Shown here: piece by piece, positions 57,407 to 64,000 of the stretch
Layout: each line of letters starts with the position of its first letter
How positions within the stretch are numbered: position 1 is the first letter of the stretch
Source of the DNA: Maricaulaceae bacterium
GTDB lineage: Bacteria > Pseudomonadota > Alphaproteobacteria > Caulobacterales > Maricaulaceae
Direction: 5' to 3'
Assembly (NCBI GenBank): GCA_026126205.1
Contig: JAHCJP010000004.1
Location: 1 to 64,000, forward strand
Length of the DNA: 64,000 nt
Notes under the pieces: model-generated
The model's database searches: none
What the model was told of the DNA's origin: nothing
The model's input: the letters and a program-made list of their open reading frames with translations, nothing else
Program-made: the position numbers and the translations under genes

Positions 57407-57423
57407 GGGCAGGATCCTATCCC
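57400..57423. terminator. Inverted repeat spanning the stops of typA and the convergent gene
   Basis: GGGATAGG (57400-57407) and CCTATCCC (57416-57423) form a perfect 8-bp stem with an 8-base loop. Each arm contains the TAG stop of one of the two convergent genes. It is a plausible bidirectional terminator without a T-tract. Confidence 0.5.
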
Positions 57424-57689
57424 AGGAACCGCTCGAAACCCGTGGCTGCCCACACCCAGATGAAGGCCAGAACCAGCAGCACCGTTGCGCCGATGGCGAG
57501 GCGATGCGTCATGCGGGTCGCCTTTGACGCGGCCAGTTCATAGACCGCGGCGGCGCCGTACAGCAGCGCGCCGGCGAACAGGAAGTCGCTTGCGGTCCAG
57601 TTGACCTCGCTCGTGAAGCGCATGGCAATCAGGGGGATCAGCAGCAGGGCGGCGACAATGATCGCCCATACGCCCAGTCGTTTCGGCAT
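57417..57689 (-). CDS. Small three-helix membrane protein
   Basis: This 90-residue hypothetical inner-membrane protein has three hydrophobic helices (VWAIIVAALLLIPLIAM, DFLFAGALLYGAAAVYELA and LAIGATVLLVLAFIWVWAA). The ATG at 57689 is used; the upstream in-frame extension is Arg-rich and unconserved. It converges on typA and is divergent from the TonB receptor gene. Confidence 0.7.
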   Translation of the reverse strand: MPKRLGVWAIIVAALLLIPLIAMRFTSEVNWTASDFLFAGALLYGAAAVYELAASKATRMTHRLAIGATVLLVLAFIWVWAATGFERFLG

Positions 57690-57789
57690 GTGCGTCCTTT
57701 CGCCCCCGTGGAGTCGATAGGTCGAATCCGGGCCACGCGCCAGCCCGCGCCGCCGTTCGCCGCGCGCTGCGGCGCAACGCCGCAGCAAC

Positions 57790-57854
57790 TGCAAGTCATT
57801 CTCAATCCCTCTGGACAGCACCGAGCCACTAGCTGTAACTGCAAATCATTCGCA
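57790..57854 (+). promoter_or_regulatory. Two Fur-box-like sites upstream of the TonB receptor
   Basis: TGCAAGTCATTCTCA (57790-57804) and TGCAAATCATTCGCA (57840-57854) are 15-base imperfect palindromes spaced exactly 50 bases apart, 31-95 bases before the receptor ATG. They resemble alphaproteobacterial Fur boxes, so iron repression is expected; binding is inferred. Confidence 0.7.
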
Positions 57855-57884
57855 GTTTCAGATCCGAGGGGGGATCATCCATAC

Positions 57885-60152
57885 ATGCGTAATCGCCTGC
57901 TCGCCGGCGCCGCAGTCGCCGCACTCGTCTCCACGCCTTCAGTCGCCGATGCGGACGCCGCCACGGGCGCGCAGACGGGGGGGCTTCCCGCGCAGTCGGA
58001 TGTCATCGTCGTCATCGGCCTGACCGGCGACCCGCGCGATGTGCCGGGTTCGGCGGCGCTGCTGACCGAGGCCGATCTCGACATCCAGGACTATGTCGAC
58101 ATCACCCGCATCCTGCGCGCGGTTCCGGGCGTGAATATCCAGGAAGAGGACGGCTACGGTCTGCGCCCGAATATCGGGTTGCGCGGAACCGGCGTCGACC
58201 GATCCTCCAACATAACGATCATGGAGGACGGGGTGCTGATCGCCCCGGCGCCCTATGCCGCACCGGCGGCCTATTATTTCCCCCATGCCGGGCGCATGGC
58301 GGGGATAGAGATCATCAAAGGCGCGGCGGGCGTTCGCTATGGCCCGCGCACGCAGGGCGGCTCGATCAACCTGCTGTCCACGCCGGTTCCGCAAACCGCC
58401 GCCGGGCAGGTCAGCCTGTGGTTCGGCGACGAACAGACGCGCCGCGGCCACGCTTGGTGGGGCGGCATGCATGACCTTGGCGGCGGCGTCCGCCTCGGCG
58501 GGCTGATCGAGGCCTTCACCGACAGCGCCGAGGGCTTCAAGATTCTGGACAATGACCCTTCGGCCGGCACCGGCTATCGCATCCGTGACTACAATATCCG
58601 CACCCGGCTGGAATTTTCCGGCGCCGGGGCGCAGCACGCCGTCGAGCTGCGCTACCAGACTTCGGACGAGGTCTCGAACGAGACCTATCTCGGTCTGACC
58701 GACGCGGATTTCGCCGCCAGCCCCTACCGCCGTTACGCCGGCAGCGCTCTGGACCGGATCGACGCAGAAAACCGCTTCTGGTCGCTGCGCTATTCCGCCG
58801 ACATGGCGAACGGCCTGCGCTTCGGCGCCGTCGCCTACCGCACCGAGTTCGCCCGCGACTGGTTCAAGCTGGAGCAGGTCGATCCCGACGGGGCCGGGCC
58901 GATGGGCGCGGTCGGCCTGGGAACGATCCTCGCTGATCCCGCCGCCCATGCGCTGGCCTATCAGGTGATCACCGGGCCGGCGGGGTTCGTGTCCGCCGAC
59001 AACGCTCTGCGCGTGCGCCACAACAACCGCGAATACTATTCGCGGGGCGTACAGCTGGAACTGGCGGGCGAGGCCGCATTCGCCGGCGCGGATCACCAGT
59101 GGCGCATCGGCGCGCGCTGGCACTATGACGAGGAAGACCGCTTCCAGTGGTGGGAGCGCTTCCGCATGGACAATGGCGCCATGGTGCACACCAGCGTTGA
59201 TGCGCCGGGCAGCCAGGATAACCGCATTGGTTCGGCCCGCGCCTTCGCCGCTTTCGTGCAGGACGAGATCAGCGTCGGCCGGTGGCTGTTCACCCCGGGC
59301 GTCCGGTATGAGCGCATCGAGCTGAAGCAGGAGAATTTCGGCACGGCGGACCTGAACCGAACCGGCGCCAATCTGGTGGTGGCCGAAAACACGGTGGACG
59401 TGGTCATCCCCGGTCTTGGCGTGCGCTATGACGTCAATGAGCGGCTGGCGCTGTTCGGCGGCGTTCACCGCGGTTTCTCGCCGCCGTCGCCCGGATCGGC
59501 CAGCGGCGCCGAGGACGCCGTGAACTGGGAGTTCGGCGCCCGCTATGGCGGCGGCGACTGGTCGATGGAGGCGATCGGCTTCTACAACGCCTATGACAAT
59601 CTGGTCGGAACCTGCACGGCGTCGACCGGCGGCGGCTGCGTGATCGGCGACCAGTTCGACGGCGGCCGGGTGAATGTGCGCGGGCTGGAGCTGACGGCGC
59701 AGACTGATATCGGCGCGCGCATGGGCCTGTCCTTCGGCGTGCCGCTGCGCGCCGCCTACACCTGGACCGAGGCGGAATTCCAGACCGCCTTCGCCAGCGG
59801 TTTCGGCCCATGGGGCAATGTGCAGGCGGGTGACCGCATGCCCTACATTCCTGAGCACCAGTTCTACGCCTCGATCGGGATCGAGGCCGGGCGCTGGGGC
59901 GGTCAGGTGGCGCTGAACTGGGTTGGCGACGTACGCACGGTTTCGGGGCAGGGCGCGATCCCGGCGGCGCAACTGATCGAGAGCCGCGCCGTGGCCGACG
60001 CCTCGGCCTGGGTGGCGCTGACCGATCATGTCCGCGCCCGGGTCTCGGTCCGCAACCTGACCGACGAGGTTTACGCCGCCGCTCGCAGCCCGGCCGGTCT
60101 GCGCCCCGGCGCGCCGCGCGCGGTGCTGTTCGGGATCACCGCCGCGTTCTAG
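57885..60152 (+). CDS. TonB-dependent outer-membrane receptor (FecA-like)
   Basis: This 755-residue receptor imports a ferric chelate or similar ligand through the outer membrane. It has a signal peptide (MRNRLLAGAAVAALVSTPSV), a TonB-box-like DVIVVIG, a plug domain (YVDITRILRAVPGVNIQEED, GLRPNIGLRGTGVDRSSNIT and IEIIKGAAGVRYGPRTQGG) and a 22-strand barrel ending in the terminal Phe motif (GITAAF). The plug is closest to FecA-type receptors. Two Fur-box-like sites lie upstream. The ATG at 57885 starts the signal peptide. Confidence 0.93.
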   Translation: MRNRLLAGAAVAALVSTPSVADADAATGAQTGGLPAQSDVIVVIGLTGDPRDVPGSAALLTEADLDIQDYVDITRILRAVPGVNIQEEDGYGLRPNIGLRGTGVDRSSNITIMEDGVLIAPAPYAAPAAYYFPHAGRMAGIEIIKGAAGVRYGPRTQGGSINLLSTPVPQTAAGQVSLWFGDEQTRRGHAWWGGMHDLGGGVRLGGLIEAFTDSAEGFKILDNDPSAGTGYRIRDYNIRTRLEFSGAGAQHAVELRYQTSDEVSNETYLGLTDADFAASPYRRYAGSALDRIDAENRFWSLRYSADMANGLRFGAVAYRTEFARDWFKLEQVDPDGAGPMGAVGLGTILADPAAHALAYQVITGPAGFVSADNALRVRHNNREYYSRGVQLELAGEAAFAGADHQWRIGARWHYDEEDRFQWWERFRMDNGAMVHTSVDAPGSQDNRIGSARAFAAFVQDEISVGRWLFTPGVRYERIELKQENFGTADLNRTGANLVVAENTVDVVIPGLGVRYDVNERLALFGGVHRGFSPPSPGSASGAEDAVNWEFGARYGGGDWSMEAIGFYNAYDNLVGTCTASTGGGCVIGDQFDGGRVNVRGLELTAQTDIGARMGLSFGVPLRAAYTWTEAEFQTAFASGFGPWGNVQAGDRMPYIPEHQFYASIGIEAGRWGGQVALNWVGDVRTVSGQGAIPAAQLIESRAVADASAWVALTDHVRARVSVRNLTDEVYAAARSPAGLRPGAPRAVLFGITAAF

Positions 60153-60283
60153 GTGTCGAGGGCTTGATCAGACGCGCGCCCGCCGGTTCGCCGGCGGGCG
60201 CATGCGCATTAACGCTTCGGCGTCAAACTGCCGCCAAGATCGCCGCCTATCGGCATCTGGCACCGACAAGGGAGAGACGGCGC

Positions 60284-60787
60284 ATGCGCGCAGGTTGCGT
60301 GGGACTGGTTGCGGCGATGGTTCTGGCCTCGGGTGCGGCGGCGCAAGCGCCGCAGGCCCAGGGCAGTTTCAACGACTGGCGGGTGTTCACCCGCGACGCC
60401 GACGGCGACCGCATCTGTTACGCGGTGTCGGAGCCGACGGACTCCAGCCCGCGCAATGTCGATCATGGCGAGGTGTTCTTCATGATCGCCAGCTGGCGCT
60501 CAGGTGCGGCGCGCGAACAGCCAAGTTTCCTCGCCGGCTACGCTCTGCGCCCCGACAGCCCGCCGCGCGCCCGGGTCGGCTCCGACCGTTTCAACATGTT
60601 CGTGGCGGGGCGCGAGGGGTTCATCGAGGATCTGGGGCAGGAGGCGGCGCTGGTTCGCGCCATGCGCCGCGGCTCGACCATGCGTATTGAAGCGACCTCG
60701 GCGCGTGGCACGGCCACCGCCTATGAGTTCTCCTTGCGCGGCGTAACCGCGGCGCTGGAGCAGGCCGAGCGCCTGTGCGCGCGCTGA
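60284..60787 (+). CDS. Invasion-associated locus B (IalB) family protein
   Basis: This 167-residue exported protein has a signal peptide (GLVAAMVLASGAAAQ) and the IalB domain pattern FNDWRVFTRDADGDRICYAV, then VDHGEVFFMIASW, a beta-rich middle with DRFNMFVAGREGF and a C-terminal LEQAERLC. The family is common in non-pathogenic alphaproteobacteria, where its role is unknown. A GGGAGAGA site precedes the ATG at 60284. Its stop abuts the stop of the convergent DUF6065-like gene. Confidence 0.85.
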   Translation: MRAGCVGLVAAMVLASGAAAQAPQAQGSFNDWRVFTRDADGDRICYAVSEPTDSSPRNVDHGEVFFMIASWRSGAAREQPSFLAGYALRPDSPPRARVGSDRFNMFVAGREGFIEDLGQEAALVRAMRRGSTMRIEATSARGTATAYEFSLRGVTAALEQAERLCAR

Positions 60788-61528
60788 TCAGGGCTTTTTG
60801 AACGGCGGCACGCGCAGCTTGATCCTGTGCGTCGGCGGGCCTTTCGCGCCGTCGGGATAGAGGCCGCGATAATAGTCCTTCTGCCACTTCTCTTCGGCGG
60901 CCGCTCCGTCGAGATTGCGCAGGCGCTCAGCGAAATCCGATCGCCGGCCGCGCCAGAGCATGAATTGCTCATATGCCTTCGTGTCTTCGTGCAGGCTGCG
61001 AATCTCCGGCCGGACGCGGTCAAACAGGTCGCGCCGTACGGGGAACAGCGCGCACACCGCCTCGCCGGCCTCGAACCGGACCTTGCCGGGGCGGGTGAAG
61101 CGCCAGTTCATGGTGAAGGAATAGGGGCTCCAGTCGGTTTCGATCACGCCGGTCAGCGGCGCGATTCCGTCCTTGATCCCGTTCAGCGGCCCGGTGACGA
61201 ACAGGTTCCAACCCGGTTCGGTGCGGAACAGCAGGCTGGTCTCGAACGTCAGCACGCCGGCGCCGAAATTGGTCAGCGGCGCGCCCGGAGTCCCCGGCTT
61301 CAGCGGAGCGTCAGGCCGCACGACCACATCCTCCGGCAGGTCGCCGCCATTCCATTCCGCCTCGAAGCCGGCGGGGGTGAAAATCTCCCAGCCGTGCTGG
61401 TTGGCGACGGCCAGCGGCAGGCAGCGATAGGCGAAGGCCTCTCGCGTTTCATCCATCCAATCGCGGCGCGGCTCTGCCGGTCGCAGCGGCGGGGGATCGG
61501 CGGTCAGCGGATAGCAGATCAGTTTCAT
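60788..61528 (-). CDS. DUF6065-like protein
   Basis: This 246-residue soluble protein begins MKLICYPLTADPPPLRPAEP and has the segments RRDWMDETREAFAYRCLPLAVANQHGWEI, TFETSLLFRTEPGWNLFVTGP and VIETDWSPYSFTMNWRFTRPG, which I associate from memory with DUF6065. Function is unknown. It lies 10 bases after the tetR remnant on the same strand, so it may be under that regulator's promoter. Confidence 0.75.
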   Translation of the reverse strand: MKLICYPLTADPPPLRPAEPRRDWMDETREAFAYRCLPLAVANQHGWEIFTPAGFEAEWNGGDLPEDVVVRPDAPLKPGTPGAPLTNFGAGVLTFETSLLFRTEPGWNLFVTGPLNGIKDGIAPLTGVIETDWSPYSFTMNWRFTRPGKVRFEAGEAVCALFPVRRDLFDRVRPEIRSLHEDTKAYEQFMLWRGRRSDFAERLRNLDGAAAEEKWQKDYYRGLYPDGAKGPPTHRIKLRVPPFKKP

Positions 61529-61538
61529 GCGCGAGAGG

Positions 61539-62150
61539 TTAGCGTGTACGCAGCCCCGCCAGAACCGTATCGATCAGCCGGGCGGCGAAAGCCGCGTCCG
61601 GCGCAGCGTGACCGATCAACAGCCGGAAGAAGACCGGGCCGTAGATCACGTCCAGCGCGGTTTCGAGGTCGATGTCCCAGCGCACCTCGCCCTGGGCGAT
61701 CGCCTCGGCCAGCAGCGCCTTTCCCTCCGTCCGGCATTTCAGGATCACCTGGTGCCGGAAGGCCTTGGACAACTCCGTCTCGCCAGTGGACGCCGCGGCC
61801 AGCGCCGCGGCGCCGCGCCCCTCCGGCGTGGTGAAGGCTGCGGCGACGCGCTGCAGCTGCGCGCGCAGGGCGTCCAGCGCCAGCCCCGGCGCCGCGCCGG
61901 CGTCCGGAGCGCTCGGAGGGGCGTCGATCAGCGCCGCCATCGCCACCGCTTGCGCGTTCGGCCATGACCGGTAGATGGTCGGCTTGCCGACGCCGCACTT
62001 CCGCCGCCAGCGCCTCCACCGTCACCGGCGCTGACGCCGCCTTCGGCGAGCAGCCGCGCCGCGCCAGCACGCGGGCGCGGGCCGCGGCGTCGCGGGTACG
62101 CCGCGCCGGGGGCGGGATTCAGCGTCTGAAAACGTCTGCGGCGCCGCCAT
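61539..62150 (-). pseudogene. TetR-family regulator with a frameshifted DNA-binding domain
   Basis: The C-terminal ligand domain is intact (residues from MAALIDAPPSAP to LIDTVLAGLRTR). The helix-turn-helix is split over three frames: MAAPQTFSDAES from the ATG at 62150, then RLLAEGG, VTVEALAAEV, and KPTIYRSWPNAQAVA. Joined, these make a normal TetR N-terminus. At least three or four single-base indels are needed within 61990-62090. Either the gene is decaying or these are sequencing errors in GC-rich DNA. It is divergent from the VOC gene and upstream of the DUF6065-like gene. Confidence 0.8.
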
Positions 62151-62165
62151 TATGGCCTCTTGACC

Positions 62166-62200
62166 CGTTTCGTATAATACGTTACTGAACGTTTCATAAT
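62166..62200. promoter_or_regulatory. Candidate TetR operator/promoter between tetR and the VOC gene
   Basis: The AT-rich intergenic stretch contains the palindrome CGTATAATACG (62171-62181) and two CGTTTC direct repeats (starting near 62166 and 62190), with TTGACC upstream at 62160 and AGGAGA before the VOC start. TetR regulators typically bind such palindromes in the divergent promoter. Confidence 0.5.
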
Positions 62201-62220
62201 TATGATAGGAGAGTCGGGCG

Positions 62221-62670
62221 ATGACCGCAACGCCGCAGACGCTGACCGCGCATCTGATCGTAAAGAACGCCGCCCGGGCGCTGGATTTCTATCGCGACGC
62301 CTTCGGCGCCGAGGAACTGTTCCGGTTGGTCGAGCCCTCCGGCAAAGTCGGCCATGCCGAAATGCGCATCGGCGCCACCGGGTTCATGCTCGCCGACGAA
62401 TATCCGGATTTCGGCGCCCTCGGCCCGGCCAGCATCGGCGGAACGCCGGTGAAATTCCGGCTGGAGGTGGCGGATGCGCAGGCCGCCATGACGCGGGCCG
62501 TGAAAGCCGGGGCGGTCGAGGTGCGTCCCCTGAAGGACGAGTTCTATGGCGATCGCACCGGCATGGTCGCCGACCCGTTCGGGCATCACTGGTTCATCGC
62601 CCAGAAGGTCGAGGACGTCAGCCCGGAAGAGATGCAGCGCCGCTGGACGCAGATGCTGGAAAGCGCCTGA
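62221..62670 (+). CDS. VOC superfamily (glyoxalase/PhnB-like) protein
   Basis: This 149-residue protein has the vicinal-oxygen-chelate fold of the PhnB-like branch: [43 protein letters not shown] and the C-terminal [18 protein letters not shown]. The metal ligands would include the His in GHAEM and the Glu/His region near the end. The substrate is unknown. An AGGAGA site precedes the ATG, and the divergent tetR remnant is its likely regulator. Confidence 0.9.
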   Translation: MTATPQTLTAHLIVKNAARALDFYRDAFGAEELFRLVEPSGKVGHAEMRIGATGFMLADEYPDFGALGPASIGGTPVKFRLEVADAQAAMTRAVKAGAVEVRPLKDEFYGDRTGMVADPFGHHWFIAQKVEDVSPEEMQRRWTQMLESA

Positions 62671-62722
62671 CCGGCTTCACCCCTCTCGCAACATCGCCGC
62701 ATTTGGCCTATATGCGCGCGCC

Positions 62723-63898
62723 ATGAGCACCACGCTGGACATAAATACGCGCCGGAACAGCGCCGCCGCGCCCGCATCCGCCCCGGCCTCGTTGGCCGGG
62801 CTGACGCGGCCCGCCCTGCGCGAGGCGCTGGTGAACAGCGGCGCCGTGCCGCCCGAAAAGGCGAAAATGCGCGCCGACCAGCTCTGGCGCTGGATCCACC
62901 ATCATGGCGTCACCGGCTTCGATGCGATGACCAATGTATCGAAGGATCTGCGCGCCGCGCTGGCCGAGCGCTTCACGCTCGCCCGTCCGGAGCTGGTGGA
63001 GCGCCAGGTCTCGCGCGACGGCACGCGCAAATACCTGATCCGCCTCGCCCCCGGGGTGGAGTGCGAAACGGTGTTCATCCCCGATGTCGGCCGCTCTGGC
63101 GCGCTGTGCGTATCCAGCCAGGTCGGCTGCACGCTGAACTGCACTTTCTGCCACACAGGAACCCAGGCGCTGGTACGCAATCTGACGGCGCAGGAGATCG
63201 CGGCGCAGGTGCTGATCGCCCGCGACGACCTTGGCGAATGGCCGACCTCCAACGAGAACCGCCAGATCACCAATATCGTGTTCATGGGCATGGGTGAGCC
63301 GCTGTATAATTTCGACGCGGTCGCCGATTCCATCGACGTGATCTCTGATGGCGACGGTATCGCCATCAGCCGCCGGCGCACCACGGTCTCCACCTCCGGC
63401 GTCGTGCCGAAAATCCGCGAACTGGGCGAGCGCACCCAGGCGATGCTGGCCATCTCGCTGCACGCCACCAATGACGGTCTGCGCGACGAGCTGGTGCCGC
63501 TGAACAGAAAATACCCCATCGCGGAGCTGATGGAGGCCATCCGCGCCTATCCGGGCCTGTCCAACGCCCGCCGGGTGACCTTCGAGTATGTGATGCTGAA
63601 GGGCGTCAATGACAGCCTGGCCGAGGCCAGGGCGCTGGTGAACCTGCTGAAAGGCGTGCCGGCGAAGATCAACCTGATCCCCTTCAATCCCTGGCCGGGC
63701 GCGCCTTATGAGTGTTCGGACTGGGAGACGATCGAAAAATTCGCCGAGGTGGTGAACCGCGCCGGTTACGCCAGCCCGATCCGCACCCCGCGCGGGCGCG
63801 ACATCCTTGCCGCTTGCGGCCAGCTGCGCTCCGAATCCGTCAAGCAGCGCGCCAGCGAGCGGCGCAAGCTGGAAAGAGAAGCGGGCGCGGCTTCCTAA
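62723..63898 (+). CDS. rlmN: 23S rRNA/tRNA (adenine-C2)-methyltransferase RlmN
   Basis: RlmN is a radical-SAM enzyme that methylates A2503 of 23S rRNA and A37 of some tRNAs. The 391-residue protein has the 4Fe-4S motif CTLNCTFC (Cys136, Cys140, Cys143), [34 protein letters not shown] and the C-terminal catalytic Cys region [12 protein letters not shown]. The N-terminal ~25 residues are a low-complexity extension. A stem-loop follows at 63902-63936; no further gene is seen to the end of the window. Confidence 0.96.
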   Translation: MSTTLDINTRRNSAAAPASAPASLAGLTRPALREALVNSGAVPPEKAKMRADQLWRWIHHHGVTGFDAMTNVSKDLRAALAERFTLARPELVERQVSRDGTRKYLIRLAPGVECETVFIPDVGRSGALCVSSQVGCTLNCTFCHTGTQALVRNLTAQEIAAQVLIARDDLGEWPTSNENRQITNIVFMGMGEPLYNFDAVADSIDVISDGDGIAISRRRTTVSTSGVVPKIRELGERTQAMLAISLHATNDGLRDELVPLNRKYPIAELMEAIRAYPGLSNARRVTFEYVMLKGVNDSLAEARALVNLLKGVPAKINLIPFNPWPGAPYECSDWETIEKFAEVVNRAGYASPIRTPRGRDILAACGQLRSESVKQRASERRKLEREAGAAS

Positions 63899-63901
63899 GC
63901 A

Positions 63902-63936
63902 AACGCTCATGACGCGCGTTTCGCGACATGAGCGTT
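63902..63936 (+). terminator. Stem-loop after rlmN
   Basis: AACGCTCATG (63902-63911) and CATGAGCGTT (63927-63936) form a perfect 10-bp stem around a 15-base loop containing CGCG repeats. No T-tract follows, so it may stabilise or terminate the message. Confidence 0.6.
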
Positions 63937-64000
63937 CGCAGCCGGATCGTCAGGCTTATTGGAACCGCGATTTAACGGTCCGGTCCGTCGCGCCACGGAT

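Noticed and set aside
57939..60029. Minus-strand open frame of 696 codons within the TonB receptor gene
   Set aside because: It is the mirror of a clear outer-membrane receptor, and its composition is that of an antisense shadow.

Overview
The window looks like a metagenome-style contig made of two unequal parts. Bases 1 to about 2,600 carry the 3' end of tsf, then pyrH, frr, uppS and the first ~45-50 codons of cdsA. Their protein sequences look betaproteobacterial (Burkholderiales-like), judged from memory of the families. At about 2,580-2,660 the cdsA frame runs into the C-terminal half of an alphaproteobacterial prepilin peptidase (CpaA). Everything after that fits one high-GC alphaproteobacterium of the Caulobacterales/Maricaulales type: a cpa/tad pilus locus, RegB-RegA with Sco1, GapR, MmcB, split pntA and an aa3-oxidase subunit IV-like protein. 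The junction is most simply an assembly chimera.

Layout. 2.6-12.6 kb: Tad/Cpa type IVc pilus machinery (cpaA fragment, cpaB, cpaC, cpaD, cpaE, cpaF, tadB, tadC, a hypothetical gene, and tadD on the other strand). 12.7-19.7 kb: M17 aminopeptidase with an NlpC/P60 hydrolase, a HigB/HigA-like toxin-antitoxin pair, asd, a cold-shock gene with a strong terminator, a glycerophosphodiesterase lipoprotein and small envelope proteins. 19.9-30.3 kb: a class A penicillin-binding protein, a large unknown lipoprotein, PHB depolymerase, sco1 divergent from regB-regA, a DJ-1/PfpI protein, mmcB, a small zincin and a class III sirtuin, with intergenic hairpin repeats. 30.5-39.1 kb: a long minus-strand run in which the pnt transhydrogenase genes and the rimM-trmD-rplS genes carry inserts: a MntA/HepT pair inside pnt, an SFPD-repeat exported protein before rimM, and four exported-protein genes between rimM and trmD, three of them cysteine-rich TonB-C-like paralogues.

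39.1-44.4 kb: an alpha/beta hydrolase, an NtrC-family regulator, gapR and an AbgT-type transporter. 44.4-51.4 kb is a patchy accessory zone. Three AT-rich islets interrupt the GC-rich background. Two carry a lone small lipoprotein, and the middle one carries a ParB-like gene coupled to a D12-class adenine methyltransferase. One lipoprotein islet (about 50.58-51.21 kb) is flanked by a direct repeat made from the 3' end of the gene it follows, and the displaced original 3' end can still be read on the far side. 51.4-64 kb: carboxylesterase, M28 peptidase, DUF1203, typA, an iron-type TonB receptor behind two Fur-box-like sites, an IalB-like protein, a DUF6065-like gene, a frameshifted TetR regulator divergent from a VOC protein, and rlmN.

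No rRNA, tRNA, CRISPR array, prophage or transposase gene was recognised. The best candidates for something new are the ParB-methyltransferase cassette, the lipoprotein islet with its repeats, and the TonB-C-like paralogues inside the rimM-trmD operon.
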